Source: Leptospira sp. WS4.C2
GTDB lineage: Bacteria; Spirochaetota; Leptospiria; Leptospirales; Leptospiraceae
Assembly: GCF_040833985.1 (NCBI RefSeq)
Contig: NZ_CP162141.1
Location: 1-64,000, forward strand
Direction: 5' to 3'
Length of the DNA: 64,000 nt
Below are positions 9,388 through 18,484 of this stretch, in pieces (the stretch's first letter is position 1; each line of letters starts with the position of its first letter). A model generated the notes under the pieces. That model searched no databases, was not told the DNA's origin, and was given only the letters and a program-made list of their open reading frames with translations. A program made the position numbers and the translations under genes.

Positions 9388-9615
9388 TCAATCTCTCGAA
9401 AGGACAGAAACGATTTTAGATTTAGATAAAAGTCCCGACAAGATAGTAATATTGTTTTTCGGAACACGAAAGTGCTTTGAAAGTAGAAGGATGAGTTCTT
9501 CATTTGCCTTCCCATCTACAGGTGGTGATTTTAAACGTGCGACGCATTCCGTTTCCGAAATAAATTCTAGTCCGGGTTGTTTGTTGTTTGGTTTTACCTT
9601 TACAGTTAGTTTCAT
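9388..9615 (-). CDS. DUF167 (YggU-family) protein
   Basis: A 75-residue protein matching the small YggU/DUF167 family in length and pattern: LTVKVKPNNKQPGLE at the start, VARLKSPPVDGKANEELILLLSKHF in the middle, and NITILSGLLSKSKIVSV at the end. The family is widely conserved and has a known fold but no assigned reaction. It lies alone on the minus strand upstream of the exporter operon, with about 110 bases between them. Confidence 0.88.
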   Translation of the reverse strand: MKLTVKVKPNNKQPGLEFISETECVARLKSPPVDGKANEELILLLSKHFRVPKNNITILSGLLSKSKIVSVLSRD

Positions 9616-9696
9616 TAATTTTTAGTATTGAGATTACTGATTTTATATCAGATTGTTTCTATAAATAATATAAAACGTAAAATGGAAACCAGGTCG

Positions 9697-10368
9697 ATGA
9701 AAACCTCTCAGCCATCTCTTTCTTTTGCTAGTTCTTTTTTCCTTTTTCTAATGGTTGTATTTACTGCAACCTTGTCCACTCTTCTAGTAATTAATTCAAC
9801 TGATGATTGGGAATATCGCCGTTTCTTTTGTGATGAATCTTACCGCAATACAAAAGAAACCCGACTTATCTCTGGTATTATTTCTCCAGGCAACATACCT
9901 GATCCTGAATCTGGCTTTGTTGTTTATAATGTTGAGTATCAGTCTAAACGAAATCATTGGAATTTATATCAGGTATCTGTTGGAAGTTTCCTCCTGGTTT
10001 TGAATAATAAAATCGAAGTATTGGTTTCCAACGAATCTGGTTTGGCCAACCATAACTTTGATAACAAAGACAGGACATTCAAAAAACATCATAAACCTGC
10101 TGAAGCTCAACTACGATTACTTGGGGCAAAAAGAGGAGATACAGTAACAGTTGTTTATGATAAAAAACAATCCTTATCAGATAGTAACGGAATTCAGGCT
10201 AATGCCGTTTACGCCGGTTCTCCAAAAGACCTTTGCCAAGAAGAAACGTCCAATGAAATTACCGCAGTTGGCGGTGCCTTTGCATTTGCGTTGATTTCAT
10301 TAGGACTTGCTTATATTCTTTGTAAAGAATGGATTCGTATTTTTAGAAAAAACAAAGGTAAGTCCTAA
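9697..10368 (+). CDS. Hypothetical two-TM protein with extracytoplasmic domain
   Basis: A protein of about 223 residues that I do not recognise firmly. It has an N-terminal membrane helix (FASSFFLFLMVVFTATLSTLLVI), a soluble domain of about 140 residues, and a C-terminal helix (VGGAFAFALISLGLAYILC) with a basic tail. The stretch ISGIISPGNIPDPESGFVVYNVEYQSKRNHW faintly resembles bacterial GIDE/BAM-like or DUF3592-type membrane domains; this is only a suggestion. ATG at 9697 is preferred because AGG lies just before it; ATG 9682 or the upstream frame from 9628 are alternatives. It is followed by one of the three hairpin repeats. Confidence 0.6.
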   Translation: MKTSQPSLSFASSFFLFLMVVFTATLSTLLVINSTDDWEYRRFFCDESYRNTKETRLISGIISPGNIPDPESGFVVYNVEYQSKRNHWNLYQVSVGSFLLVLNNKIEVLVSNESGLANHNFDNKDRTFKKHHKPAEAQLRLLGAKRGDTVTVVYDKKQSLSDSNGIQANAVYAGSPKDLCQEETSNEITAVGGAFAFALISLGLAYILCKEWIRIFRKNKGKS

Positions 10369-10694
10369 TTATATTTCGATTTTTCTGGGCGCCTCGAATC
10401 TGTTTGGTGATCAATATTTCTTCGGATAAACGATCCCGCTCTTCGCTCCAATCTTTCGCTTGTGCGAAAGGATTTCCGCTGCGATCGGTGGCGCGGGGAA
10501 TAAATAACGAGCAATTTGCCTATATTATAAACAATTTATGCAGCTTTGTGACAAGTAGTTCGTTCTTTAAAATGATTGTTAGGTGAAAATGCTTAGAATT
10601 CGACTTGCTGATCTAAAATAAGTTGAAATGATCTTTTAGGATCAGATTCATTTAGGTAATTCCGCCTAGGTAGAATTGGATTTCGAGGGTAGGG
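10369..10694. other. Intergenic region holding a hairpin repeat
   Basis: The 326 bases between the two-TM protein and the amt-cyclase gene hold repeat copy A (10387-10498) and the leader of the next gene. A 60-codon open frame (10404-10586) runs through the repeat and is rejected as coding. A purine-rich GAGGGTAGGG just before 10695 could serve as ribosome binding site for the amt-cyclase start. Confidence 0.6.
10387..10498 (-). repeat. Hairpin repeat family, copy A
   Basis: Read on the minus strand this copy contains AGCGGAAATC followed by a stem-loop CTTTCGC-acaa-GCGAAAG (core at 10453-10470), then ATTGGAGCGAAGAGC and, after a variable stretch, a terminal GGCGCCC. Copies B (28980-29051) and C (55361-55466) share the same order. 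The copies differ in the stem with compensating changes. Confidence 0.75.
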
Positions 10695-12785
10695 ATGTCG
10701 GTTCAAAAAAATCTATTAGATATTTTGTGGGTTCTCGTTTGTTCGGGACTTGTGTTAATGATGCAAGGTGGTTTTTTGGTATTGGAGTCTGGTCTGACTC
10801 GTGCCAAAAATTCAATTAACGTTGCGATTAAAAACATCGCAGACTTTGGAGTGGCAACACTTTTATTCTATCTGTTTGGATTTGGAATTATGTTTGGTTC
10901 CTCCTTTTATGGACTTTTCGGAACAGACTTATTTTTGCCTAACTTTCCTAAGAACAATGCCTGGCCTCCTACTTTCTTTTTGTTCCAATTGATGTTTTGC
11001 GGAACTGCATCGACGATTGTATCTGGTGCTGTCGCAGAACGTTTAAAATTTCCATCTTATCTTTTAGCAACAGCGCTTATTTCCGGTATCATTTATCCCA
11101 TCGTTGGTCATTGGGTTTGGGGAGGAAGCTTTATTGAATCCTCTCAAGGTTGGTTAGAACAATTGGGATTCCATGACTTTGCCGGATCTACTCAAGTCCA
11201 TAGTGTTGGAGGTTGGGTATCTTTGGCACTCCTTTTGGTTGTAGGTCCAAGACTTGGTAGATTTAAAGATGGTGAAGCTTCAAAATCAGTTACCGGCAGT
11301 AATCTTCCTTTGGCAATGTTAGGTGGAATTATTCTTTGGTTCGGTTGGATGGGTTTTAATGGAGGAAGTACTTTGGCATTTAATGGATCGGTGCCTATTG
11401 TCATTTTAAATACCATCATTGCCTCTGGTTTTTCCATGTTGGTCGCTCTATTTTTGACTTGGTTCGTTAAAGGCTATCCAGAGGCAATATCTCCACTGAA
11501 CGGATCTTTGGCGGGACTTGTTGCCATTACTGCCAGTGCCGACTGTGTTGAACCTGCCCAAGCTGCCATCATTGGTATGATCGCAGGAGGACTCACCATC
11601 CCTGCAGAGAAATTACTCGAGAAACTGAAAATTGACGACGCTGTGGGTGCAGTTCCTGTGCATTTAGTTGGTGGTCTTTGGGGCACATTGGCAGTCGGAA
11701 TTTTTGGAGACATTGATGGATTAGGGGCAACAAGTGGAAGAGGGAACTTTATCCTCATTCAGCTTTTAGGTTCTGCTGTTGTTGGTTTATTTGCATTTGG
11801 TGTATCCTATATCATCTTTAAAGGTATTAATCGAATCTATCATTTAAGAGTTGATGAAACAGAAGAAAGAATGGGTTTGAATATTTCCGAACACAAAGCA
11901 ACGACGGAACTAATCGATTTATTTTTATCTATGGACTATCAACACAAAACGGGTGACTTAACTCTCGATGTGCCTGTAGAACCCTTTACGGAAGTGGGCC
12001 AAATCGCAGAAAGATATAACTTAGTATTAGGAAAAGTTCGCTCTACTTTGAAAGAAAATGAAGATTCAAGAGTTGAAATTGCCAACGCATATGAAAAGGT
12101 CCGCAATGAACAAGAAAGAGCAGAAAAACTATTATTAAACGTTCTCCCGAAAGCTATCGCCGAAGAATTGAAAGAGAAACAGGGGTTAATTGCCAATAGT
12201 TATCCAGAAGTATCGGTATTGTTTGCAGATATTGTAGGTTTCACACAAATTTCCTCAGGTATGAGACCGGAAGCGGTTGTTCGAATCTTAAATGAAATTT
12301 TTTCTTACTTTGATGTGTTAGCTGAGAAATATAGACTCGAAAAAATTAAAACGATCGGGGACGCTTATATGGCTGTGGCTGGATTACCCGCTCCAGACCA
12401 GTATCATTCTCTACTTGCTACTCATATGGCTTGGGATATGAAATCATTATTATCTCGATTGAAACTTGGAAAAAGTGGAACTAAGCTGAGTATGCGCATT
12501 GGAATTAACACGGGACCTGTTGTTGCTGGCGTGATCGGAACCAAAAAATTCATTTATGATATTTGGGGTGATGCAGTTAATCTTGCTTCGCGAATGGAGT
12601 CTCATGGATTACCTAATGAAATCCAAATCACGGAATCCACGGCTAAACTGATCCATTCCGATTTTGAATTAGAGGCAAGAGGCGAAATTGAAATTAAGGG
12701 GAAAGGAAAAATCAAAACCTTTCTCGTCAAACAAAGGATACGCGAACCAGAAGTCAGTTTGCCATACTTCCAGTTTGTTACATAG
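10695..12785 (+). CDS. Ammonium transporter fused to class III adenylate cyclase
   Basis: A 696-residue fusion. Residues 1 to about 400 are an Amt/Rh channel with the pore histidine pair at H169 (STQVHSVGG) and H323 (AVPVHLVGG), and typical GWMGFNGGST and GMIAGG motifs. A HAMP-like linker and coiled coil (about 400-490) lead to a class III cyclase domain (about 500-680). Both metal aspartates are present (LFADIVGF and KTIGDAYM), the adenine-selecting Lys (IKTIGD) and Asp (YDIWGD) match adenylate cyclases and not guanylate cyclases, and the transition-state Asn and Arg (VNLASRM) are present. It probably couples external ammonium or transport state to cAMP synthesis. No glnK gene is adjacent. 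Confidence 0.93.
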   Translation: MSVQKNLLDILWVLVCSGLVLMMQGGFLVLESGLTRAKNSINVAIKNIADFGVATLLFYLFGFGIMFGSSFYGLFGTDLFLPNFPKNNAWPPTFFLFQLMFCGTASTIVSGAVAERLKFPSYLLATALISGIIYPIVGHWVWGGSFIESSQGWLEQLGFHDFAGSTQVHSVGGWVSLALLLVVGPRLGRFKDGEASKSVTGSNLPLAMLGGIILWFGWMGFNGGSTLAFNGSVPIVILNTIIASGFSMLVALFLTWFVKGYPEAISPLNGSLAGLVAITASADCVEPAQAAIIGMIAGGLTIPAEKLLEKLKIDDAVGAVPVHLVGGLWGTLAVGIFGDIDGLGATSGRGNFILIQLLGSAVVGLFAFGVSYIIFKGINRIYHLRVDETEERMGLNISEHKATTELIDLFLSMDYQHKTGDLTLDVPVEPFTEVGQIAERYNLVLGKVRSTLKENEDSRVEIANAYEKVRNEQERAEKLLLNVLPKAIAEELKEKQGLIANSYPEVSVLFADIVGFTQISSGMRPEAVVRILNEIFSYFDVLAEKYRLEKIKTIGDAYMAVAGLPAPDQYHSLLATHMAWDMKSLLSRLKLGKSGTKLSMRIGINTGPVVAGVIGTKKFIYDIWGDAVNLASRMESHGLPNEIQITESTAKLIHSDFELEARGEIEIKGKGKIKTFLVKQRIREPEVSLPYFQFVT

Positions 12786-12859
12786 AAAATTTAAAAGATT
12801 TTTTATCGATGATTGAGGAGATTCCTTCTCTATTTTGAATAATTGCGGTCAAACTATGT

Positions 12860-12907
12860 CTATTTAAATAGGCATATAATCCCAATTATTCCTAATATTA
12901 AGAATAA
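12860..12907. promoter_or_regulatory. Candidate HipB operator region
   Basis: Two dyads lie upstream of hipB: CTATTTAAATAG at 12860-12871, and a 22-base near-perfect palindrome at 12886-12907 (TTATTC-C-TAATATTA-A-GAATAA, one mismatched pair). HipB-type antitoxins repress their own operon through palindromes at the promoter, so these are the natural candidates. Binding is inferred. Confidence 0.45.
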
Positions 12908-13006
12908 ATGCCCATAAATGACATATTAGTGAGTTAGTAATTAACAGCCATATATGATGAATTATTGGTTGAAATACTATTAAAAAATCAAATACTACCA
13001 ATTAAG

Positions 13007-13366
13007 ATGGATTGGTCGAATGAAAATTTTTATAAAATTCTAGAAAAAATTGGATCCTCTCTAAAAGGGCGGCGTGTTCAAATGAACCTTTCTCAAGAAG
13101 AATTAGCGCAAAAGAGTGGGGTTTCTGCATCATCCATTGCTCGATTAGAAACTGGTAAGGGTAATATTTCCTTACTCAATTTACTTTCTCTTTTGAAAGA
13201 ATTAGACCTACTTAAAGAATTTCAACTCACCTTTCGGGATCCCCATCTTTCACTAGCACTTCTTGCAAAATCTAAAACAAAAAAGCTGAGACAAAGAGTA
13301 AGAAAACAAAGGAAAACATCACCTAATGAAAAGAAGGAATGGATCTGGGGAAATCAAAATGAGTGA
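13007..13366 (+). CDS. hipB: HipB-like XRE antitoxin
   Basis: A 119-residue XRE/Cro-type DNA-binding protein. The helix-turn-helix is MNLSQEELAQKSGVSASSIARLETGKGNISLLNLLSLLKEL, very close to HipB. The C-terminal tail is strongly basic (KTKKLRQRVRKQRKTSPNEKK). It is the expected antitoxin and autorepressor for the overlapping hipA. ATG 13007 is preferred; a TTG at 12965 would add 14 residues with no family support. The last codons overlap the hipA start as ATGAGTGA, which suggests coupled translation. Confidence 0.85.
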   Translation: MDWSNENFYKILEKIGSSLKGRRVQMNLSQEELAQKSGVSASSIARLETGKGNISLLNLLSLLKELDLLKEFQLTFRDPHLSLALLAKSKTKKLRQRVRKQRKTSPNEKKEWIWGNQNE

Positions 13367-14684
13367 CCCAGTGACATTGGCGAAGGTTTATCTATGGGGC
13401 TCTGTCGTTGGTTATATTTCTTGGAATGAAGAAGCAGGATTTGCATCTTTTGAGTATGACAATGAATTTTTAAATGCACCTGTTGAGCCATCACCTTTGT
13501 TTATGCCAAAAAGTAGGTCACTCTATTCTTTCAGAAATCTAAATGTTGATACCTTTAAAGGACTTCCAGGTATGCTTGCTGATTCTATTCCCGATAAATT
13601 TGGGAATGCTCTAATTGATGTTTGGCTTTCTACAATGGGAAGAGACTCCAAATCTTTTAATCCAGTCGAAAGGTTATGTTACATCGGTGAACGTGGTATG
13701 GGTGCTTTGGAATTCAAACCAGCAACATACAAATTAAGAATCACAAATGTTCCGATTGAGGTAGCCGAAATGGTTCAAATGGCATCAGAAATTCTAACCA
13801 ATCGAAAAAAATTTTCTTCGAAATTGGAATTAGAAAATCAAAAAAAATTAAATCAATCTTTAACAAGCCTTCTAACAATTGGAACTTCTGCTGGTGGTGC
13901 TAGAGCAAAATGTATCATTGCTTATAATGAAAAAACAGGCGAGGTTCGCTCCGGGCAAGTAAAAACATCGGATAATTTTTCTTATTGGATATTGAAATTA
14001 GATGGAATACGAAATAATAAAGATAAAGAACTAAATGATCCAAAAGGATTCGGTACCATCGAATACGCTTACTACCGTATGGCTTTAGACAGTGGAATTA
14101 AAATGATGGAATCCAAACTACTTGAAGAAAATGGAAGACATCACTTTATGACAAAACGTTTTGATCGCAAAGAAGGTGGAGAAAAAATTCACATGCAATC
14201 ACTCTGTGCTTTGGCACATTATGATTTTAATATGGCAGGGGCGTATAGTTATGAACAAACATTAGAGGTCATTCGCAAAATCATTTCAACAAACACTAAG
14301 AGTGCCTTAGAACAACAATTCCGAAGAGCGGCATTCAACGTAATCGCTCGTAACCAAGATGATCATACTAAGAATATCGCCTTTCTTATGGACCAAACTG
14401 GAACCTGGACTCTATCTCCAGCCTTTGACATGACTTATAGTTATAATCCGAAAGGACAATGGACAAACCGTCATCAAATGAGTATCAATGGGAAAAGAGA
14501 AAAATTTGGAATGGAAGATTTTATAGAACTTGGGAAAAAAGCGGATCTAAAGACAATTCAAATCAAATCCATTATTGGACAAATAAAAGATACCATCTCT
14601 CGATGGAGAAATTTCGCAAACCAAGCAAATGTACCCTCATCATTGCAAAAAGAAATTCAAAATAATTTATTAGCATCAATATAG
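13359..14684 (+). CDS. hipA: HipA-like serine/threonine kinase toxin
   Basis: A 441-residue protein, almost the length of E. coli HipA (440). HipA kinases phosphorylate glutamyl-tRNA synthetase or other aminoacyl-tRNA synthetases and slow growth. Visible are the N-terminal subdomain (LAKVYLWGSVVGYISWNEEAGFASFEYD), the P-loop-like GTSAGGARAKCI that carries the autophosphorylated serine in HipA, the catalytic loop RNQDDHTKNIAF, and the metal-binding FDMTYSYN. All key residues look intact. The start at 13359 has GGGG about 8 bases upstream; the open frame extends to 13326 inside hipB. The IS481-family element begins 115 bases past its stop. Confidence 0.92.
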   Translation: MSDPVTLAKVYLWGSVVGYISWNEEAGFASFEYDNEFLNAPVEPSPLFMPKSRSLYSFRNLNVDTFKGLPGMLADSIPDKFGNALIDVWLSTMGRDSKSFNPVERLCYIGERGMGALEFKPATYKLRITNVPIEVAEMVQMASEILTNRKKFSSKLELENQKKLNQSLTSLLTIGTSAGGARAKCIIAYNEKTGEVRSGQVKTSDNFSYWILKLDGIRNNKDKELNDPKGFGTIEYAYYRMALDSGIKMMESKLLEENGRHHFMTKRFDRKEGGEKIHMQSLCALAHYDFNMAGAYSYEQTLEVIRKIISTNTKSALEQQFRRAAFNVIARNQDDHTKNIAFLMDQTGTWTLSPAFDMTYSYNPKGQWTNRHQMSINGKREKFGMEDFIELGKKADLKTIQIKSIIGQIKDTISRWRNFANQANVPSSLQKEIQNNLLASI

Positions 14685-14758
14685 TTTAAAACAAACATAC
14701 CAACTAAAAATATAAGGTATTTTAACTCAATTCCCAGCTTCCGAGAATGTATATTATG

Positions 14759-14780
14759 TCGCATAACATGCGATATGCGA
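14759..14780. repeat. Short palindrome TCGCAT/ATGCGA beside the IS element
   Basis: TCGCAT-AAC-ATGCGA (14759-14773) is a perfect dyad followed directly by another TATGCGA. It lies between hipA and the left IS end. It may be a recombination or regulator site, or chance; nothing else supports a role. Confidence 0.3.
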
Positions 14781-14799
14781 TTGTATGGAAAGGCACATC

Positions 14800-16076
14800 G
14801 GTAACACTTTAGATCACTCACATGGGTTACACTTTTACTAGTCAATTCTATACAATAGCCTCTGGTATTTCAAGACTTTACTCGTATACAAATCCAAAAT
14901 TCCAAGAATCGCATTCGCAAAGTAAAGACGACAATGCCGATCAGAGATTTCTTCAAAGCCAACTACCTCTCCAATGAAAGGATTCCCAAAGAACACTCGA
15001 TGGGGCCCGTACTGCGCAAAACCACTTTCATGAACTTTATCGGTAACAATATGTGTGGGATAAGCTATTTCTAGAATCTTTTTGGGAAATGTCCTTTTCG
15101 AAGATTTATAAACTTTTGCAGGTGTCAGAAAACCCAAGGCTTCATGTGGTCTTACCTTGTTAAATTCATCACGGAATGAATCAAAGGCGGTCTGTTGTGC
15201 ATCCAAACTAGATCTTGGAGGTAATGCGGTTTCTTCTTTGAGTGTTCTGTGCATTCTCTCATGACGACCATTCTGAGATGGTTTCCCTGGTTCAATGCGT
15301 TCCGGTCGGATCCCTAATTTCAACCACCATATAGAAAGACTAGTTAAGCCGCCAATGGCCTTACTTGCAAAAGGTGATCCATTATCTGATTTAATTGCCT
15401 GTGGTAGTCCATATTCTTTAAAAACCCTTTCAAATACCGCTTTTGTTTGCTCTGCATTCATTTTATTCAGGATTTCACATGCTAGAAGGTAGCGACTATA
15501 TGCATCTGTAATTGTTAGTGGATCGCAGCGATTGCCATTTCCGACTGTAAAATGGCCTTTAAAATCAACACACCATACATCATTGGGTGCGACTACATCA
15601 GAAAATGGAAATAGAGACTGTGGAACTCTTGATCTTTTTTTCTTAGGTTTGACTAAGCCTTTTTTGCGAAGAATGTTTCCGATTGTGGTTTCACTTGGAA
15701 TCTGCTTCATACGATGAAACTTTGCTTTGAGTATGGGACGGAGTTTTTTTGGACCCCAAGACGGATGGTCTTCACGTAACGATACGATTAGGTGAACGAT
15801 TTTCTCTGAAGTTTCATTGGACCGTGTGATTCTTTTTCTAGATTTATCTTTGAGTCCGTCGATACCTTCCAACTCATAATTCTTTAGATATTTATAGCCA
15901 GTCTTCCTCGATATATTAAAGTCTCGGCAAAGATCAGCAAAACACCACTGACCACTTTTAACAGCTGCTATGAACTTGATTCTTTCTTCTATCACTTTGG
16001 TTTCCTTCCAAGGCATCGGATTTTCCTCCGATACTCATTGTAAGTGTTACCCATGTGAGTTGTCTCTTTTGTTACC
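14800..16076. mobile_element. IS481-family insertion sequence, apparently complete
   Basis: A 1277-base element with one transposase gene and matching ends. Reading inward, both ends show GGTAACA, nine variable bases, then ACTCACATGGGT, one variable base and ACACTT (left from 14800, right from 16076 on the other strand), so imperfect inverted repeats of about 36 bases. The transposase stop codon lies inside the left repeat. I see no exact target duplication: flanks are CACATC on the left and TATCTG on the right. The transposase reading frame is intact, so the copy may still be mobile. Confidence 0.85.
14838..16016 (-). CDS. IS481-family DDE transposase
   Basis: A 392-residue transposase. The N-terminal helix-turn-helix (WCFADLCRDFNISRKTGYKYLKNYELEGIDGLKDKSRK) is followed by an HTH_32-like segment and an rve integrase core. 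The DDE triad is visible: Asp in WCVDFKGHF, Asp in AIKSDNGSPF, Glu in NGRHERMHRTLKEE. The PHEALGFLTPAKVY motif near the end is typical of IS481. The ATG at 16016 has GGAGG about 9 bases upstream. No frameshift or internal stop is seen. Confidence 0.95.
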   Translation of the reverse strand: MPWKETKVIEERIKFIAAVKSGQWCFADLCRDFNISRKTGYKYLKNYELEGIDGLKDKSRKRITRSNETSEKIVHLIVSLREDHPSWGPKKLRPILKAKFHRMKQIPSETTIGNILRKKGLVKPKKKRSRVPQSLFPFSDVVAPNDVWCVDFKGHFTVGNGNRCDPLTITDAYSRYLLACEILNKMNAEQTKAVFERVFKEYGLPQAIKSDNGSPFASKAIGGLTSLSIWWLKLGIRPERIEPGKPSQNGRHERMHRTLKEETALPPRSSLDAQQTAFDSFRDEFNKVRPHEALGFLTPAKVYKSSKRTFPKKILEIAYPTHIVTDKVHESGFAQYGPHRVFFGNPFIGEVVGFEEISDRHCRLYFANAILGILDLYTSKVLKYQRLLYRID

Positions 16077-16177
16077 TATCTGACCTACCCATACCCGATT
16101 GAGTGTACTCGTACATCCTTTACAGTTCTGTCTCAATACATACTTTACAAAAAAACAAAAATCTTTTGAAATTCGAT

Positions 16178-18466
16178 TTATCCTTTTGGTTTCTCATCTG
16201 GTGTTTTGTAAAATTTTTCATCACTTGGGGCGGAATCCTCCTGGTCCTTATCGTAAGGAATATTGTTTTCGATAGGTTCTTTTTCTCCCTCAGCCGATGG
16301 TAGGTTCCAATCAGAGTTTGTTGGTTGGTCGAGTTCTTCCGCTTGCGGTACAAAATCCAAATTAAATCTTCGATTCTTTTCACTTGGGTGGATCGCATTT
16401 TGAGCATAATGTGCCCAAGTTGATGCAGCCATAGAAGATCCAGAACCAGGGAACGGAACACCTTTTTCATGACCAAACCAAACAACGGTTATTTCTTCAG
16501 GGGTGATCCCCACAAACCAAATATCTCTAGCCCCTTTCAATTTTAATTTTTTATAATCGGCATTTTCATTTTCAACAGTTCCTGATTTTCCTGCGATATC
16601 AAAATTCAAAAACTTTGAGTTTTGTTTTTGTTTTTTCCCAATCCAGGAGGCTGTACCACCACTCGCAAAAACTGATTTTAAAAAATGAAGAATAGCGGAA
16701 GTATTTTCCGAATTAAAAATTCTCTTGTGACTACTTGAATTTGTATTGGATTCGAAAATCACTTCATCATTTACGACTGTTTTTCGAATGATGGTTTCTT
16801 CGACCACTTCTCCACCATTTACAATTTCAGAATAGAGAATCGCAACTTCTAGAGGTGAAAAGTCAGCAGATCCCAAAGCCAATGTTAAGTCTTTAGGGAA
16901 TCTGTCTTTTTCAGAGTAAGAAAGATTCAATCCATTGGCAAGATAATCAACGTAGTTTGAAATACCTAAGTCTTTTAAAACCGTTACTGCAACTGTATTC
17001 ACAGATTGCTGTAATGCTTGTTCAATGGTAATGTCGCCAAGATACTTCCCATACCAATTCTTAGGTTTATAGCCTGATATGTTTATTGGTTCATCTTTGA
17101 GAATTGTATTAGGTTCGATAATACCTTCTTCCAAAGCAACACAATATAGAAATCCTTTCAAAGCGGAGCCGACTTGGCGTCTCATATAAAGAGACCGGAC
17201 CATATTTCTATAAGAATCCCCTTTCTTCATTCCACCAGAAACAGCTAACACTTCACCAGTGAATGGATGGATTGAGAATATAACTCCATTTATATCTGAG
17301 GCATAAATTTTATTTTCACTATAACTTAAACTGGATTGATTACGAAAACTCCATCGCAAAGATTCGATATCTGTACTTAAAATCTTTTCGGATGTTTTTT
17401 GTTTTAGAATATCAATAGTTGTATAAACTTTTATATTACTTTCTGATTCATGAAACCCTTCAATTGTTTCATTCAGATACTTTAATACATATTCATTTAT
17501 TTCAGGGGCGTCATTCACCTGGAACAGTCGATTTGTTCCATTTTTTGCGATTGATCCATGGGCATTTTCTTCATCATTTTCCTTGATTTGGTAGAAAACT
17601 CTGAATTCATTTAGATTCTTTTGAGCTTTTTTTTCAGTTATTACATCAGTATCAACAAGTGCCGTCATAACGGCTTTTTGTTTTTTAAATGCAATTTCTG
17701 GATTTCGAATCGGATTGTATAGTGAAGGGGCTGGCAAAACACCCACAAGTAAACTTGCTTCTGCATAGGTAAGTTTCGTTACGGATTTATTAAAATAATA
17801 TCTAGCAGCCTCTTCAACACCATATGAATTTTGCCCGAAATAAGCTTTATTCATATAGAGACAGATGATTTCTGATTTTCCAAGAACAGACTCTAAGTAT
17901 AAAGCTACGATCGTTTCATAAATTTTTCTGTTTATAGAATAACGGGACTTATCTGTGAACAAATTTCTAGCAAGTTGTTGAGAAATTGTTCCCCCTCCTT
18001 GCCTGATTTTAAACGACAATATATTCTGAACAAATGCTCTTAACATTCCTTTGATTGAGAAACCGGAGTGGGTTTGAAATTCTCTATCTTCGGAAGCTAT
18101 TAATGTTTGTTGAAAAACCTTTGCTTCGTTACATTGTTTTGCGGATAAGGTTAGAGTGACTCCAGAATTATATTTGCCTATGACATTCTGATTTCGATCA
18201 AAAATCAATACGAGCTGTTTAGGCACCATTGCAGAACTATCTTTGTTAGATAATGCTGTCTGAAGTAGTTTTAGATCATGAGTGATCGCTTTTTTATTAT
18301 AGAAAAATAACGTTATTTGGTAACAAGTTAGAAGAGAAAAAAGGAATACACTAAAAAGAAATCCGTTTATTACGTAACGACGGATTAGTTTTTTTTTGTT
18401 TTCTAAAAATATTAGAATTATATTGGAATACCTTCGGACAATTTGTTCTAAGGTATTCCAATTCAT
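16178..18466 (-). CDS. Class A penicillin-binding protein (PBP1A family)
   Basis: A bifunctional peptidoglycan synthase of about 762 residues. A cytoplasmic stub and one TM helix (VINGFLFSVFLFSLLTCYQI) are followed by a GT51 glycosyltransferase domain (EDREFQTHSGFSIKGMLRA with the catalytic Glu, then RQGGGTISQQLARN) and a transpeptidase domain with SALK (nucleophile Ser), SVN and KSGT boxes. The tail after about residue 700 is acidic and proline-rich and probably disordered. ATG 18466 is preferred over the TTG at 18481. It is the last gene of a three-gene envelope operon, 18 bases behind the SH3/propeller gene. The IS element lies downstream and does not disrupt it. Confidence 0.92.
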   Translation of the reverse strand: MNWNTLEQIVRRYSNIILIFLENKKKLIRRYVINGFLFSVFLFSLLTCYQITLFFYNKKAITHDLKLLQTALSNKDSSAMVPKQLVLIFDRNQNVIGKYNSGVTLTLSAKQCNEAKVFQQTLIASEDREFQTHSGFSIKGMLRAFVQNILSFKIRQGGGTISQQLARNLFTDKSRYSINRKIYETIVALYLESVLGKSEIICLYMNKAYFGQNSYGVEEAARYYFNKSVTKLTYAEASLLVGVLPAPSLYNPIRNPEIAFKKQKAVMTALVDTDVITEKKAQKNLNEFRVFYQIKENDEENAHGSIAKNGTNRLFQVNDAPEINEYVLKYLNETIEGFHESESNIKVYTTIDILKQKTSEKILSTDIESLRWSFRNQSSLSYSENKIYASDINGVIFSIHPFTGEVLAVSGGMKKGDSYRNMVRSLYMRRQVGSALKGFLYCVALEEGIIEPNTILKDEPINISGYKPKNWYGKYLGDITIEQALQQSVNTVAVTVLKDLGISNYVDYLANGLNLSYSEKDRFPKDLTLALGSADFSPLEVAILYSEIVNGGEVVEETIIRKTVVNDEVIFESNTNSSSHKRIFNSENTSAILHFLKSVFASGGTASWIGKKQKQNSKFLNFDIAGKSGTVENENADYKKLKLKGARDIWFVGITPEEITVVWFGHEKGVPFPGSGSSMAASTWAHYAQNAIHPSEKNRRFNLDFVPQAEELDQPTNSDWNLPSAEGEKEPIENNIPYDKDQEDSAPSDEKFYKTPDEKPKG

Positions 18467-18484
18467 GGAACGGAAAATCAATCC

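Noticed and set aside
10404..10586. 60-codon open frame after the two-TM protein
   Set aside because: It runs through hairpin repeat A and has no recognisable protein pattern or ribosome binding site.
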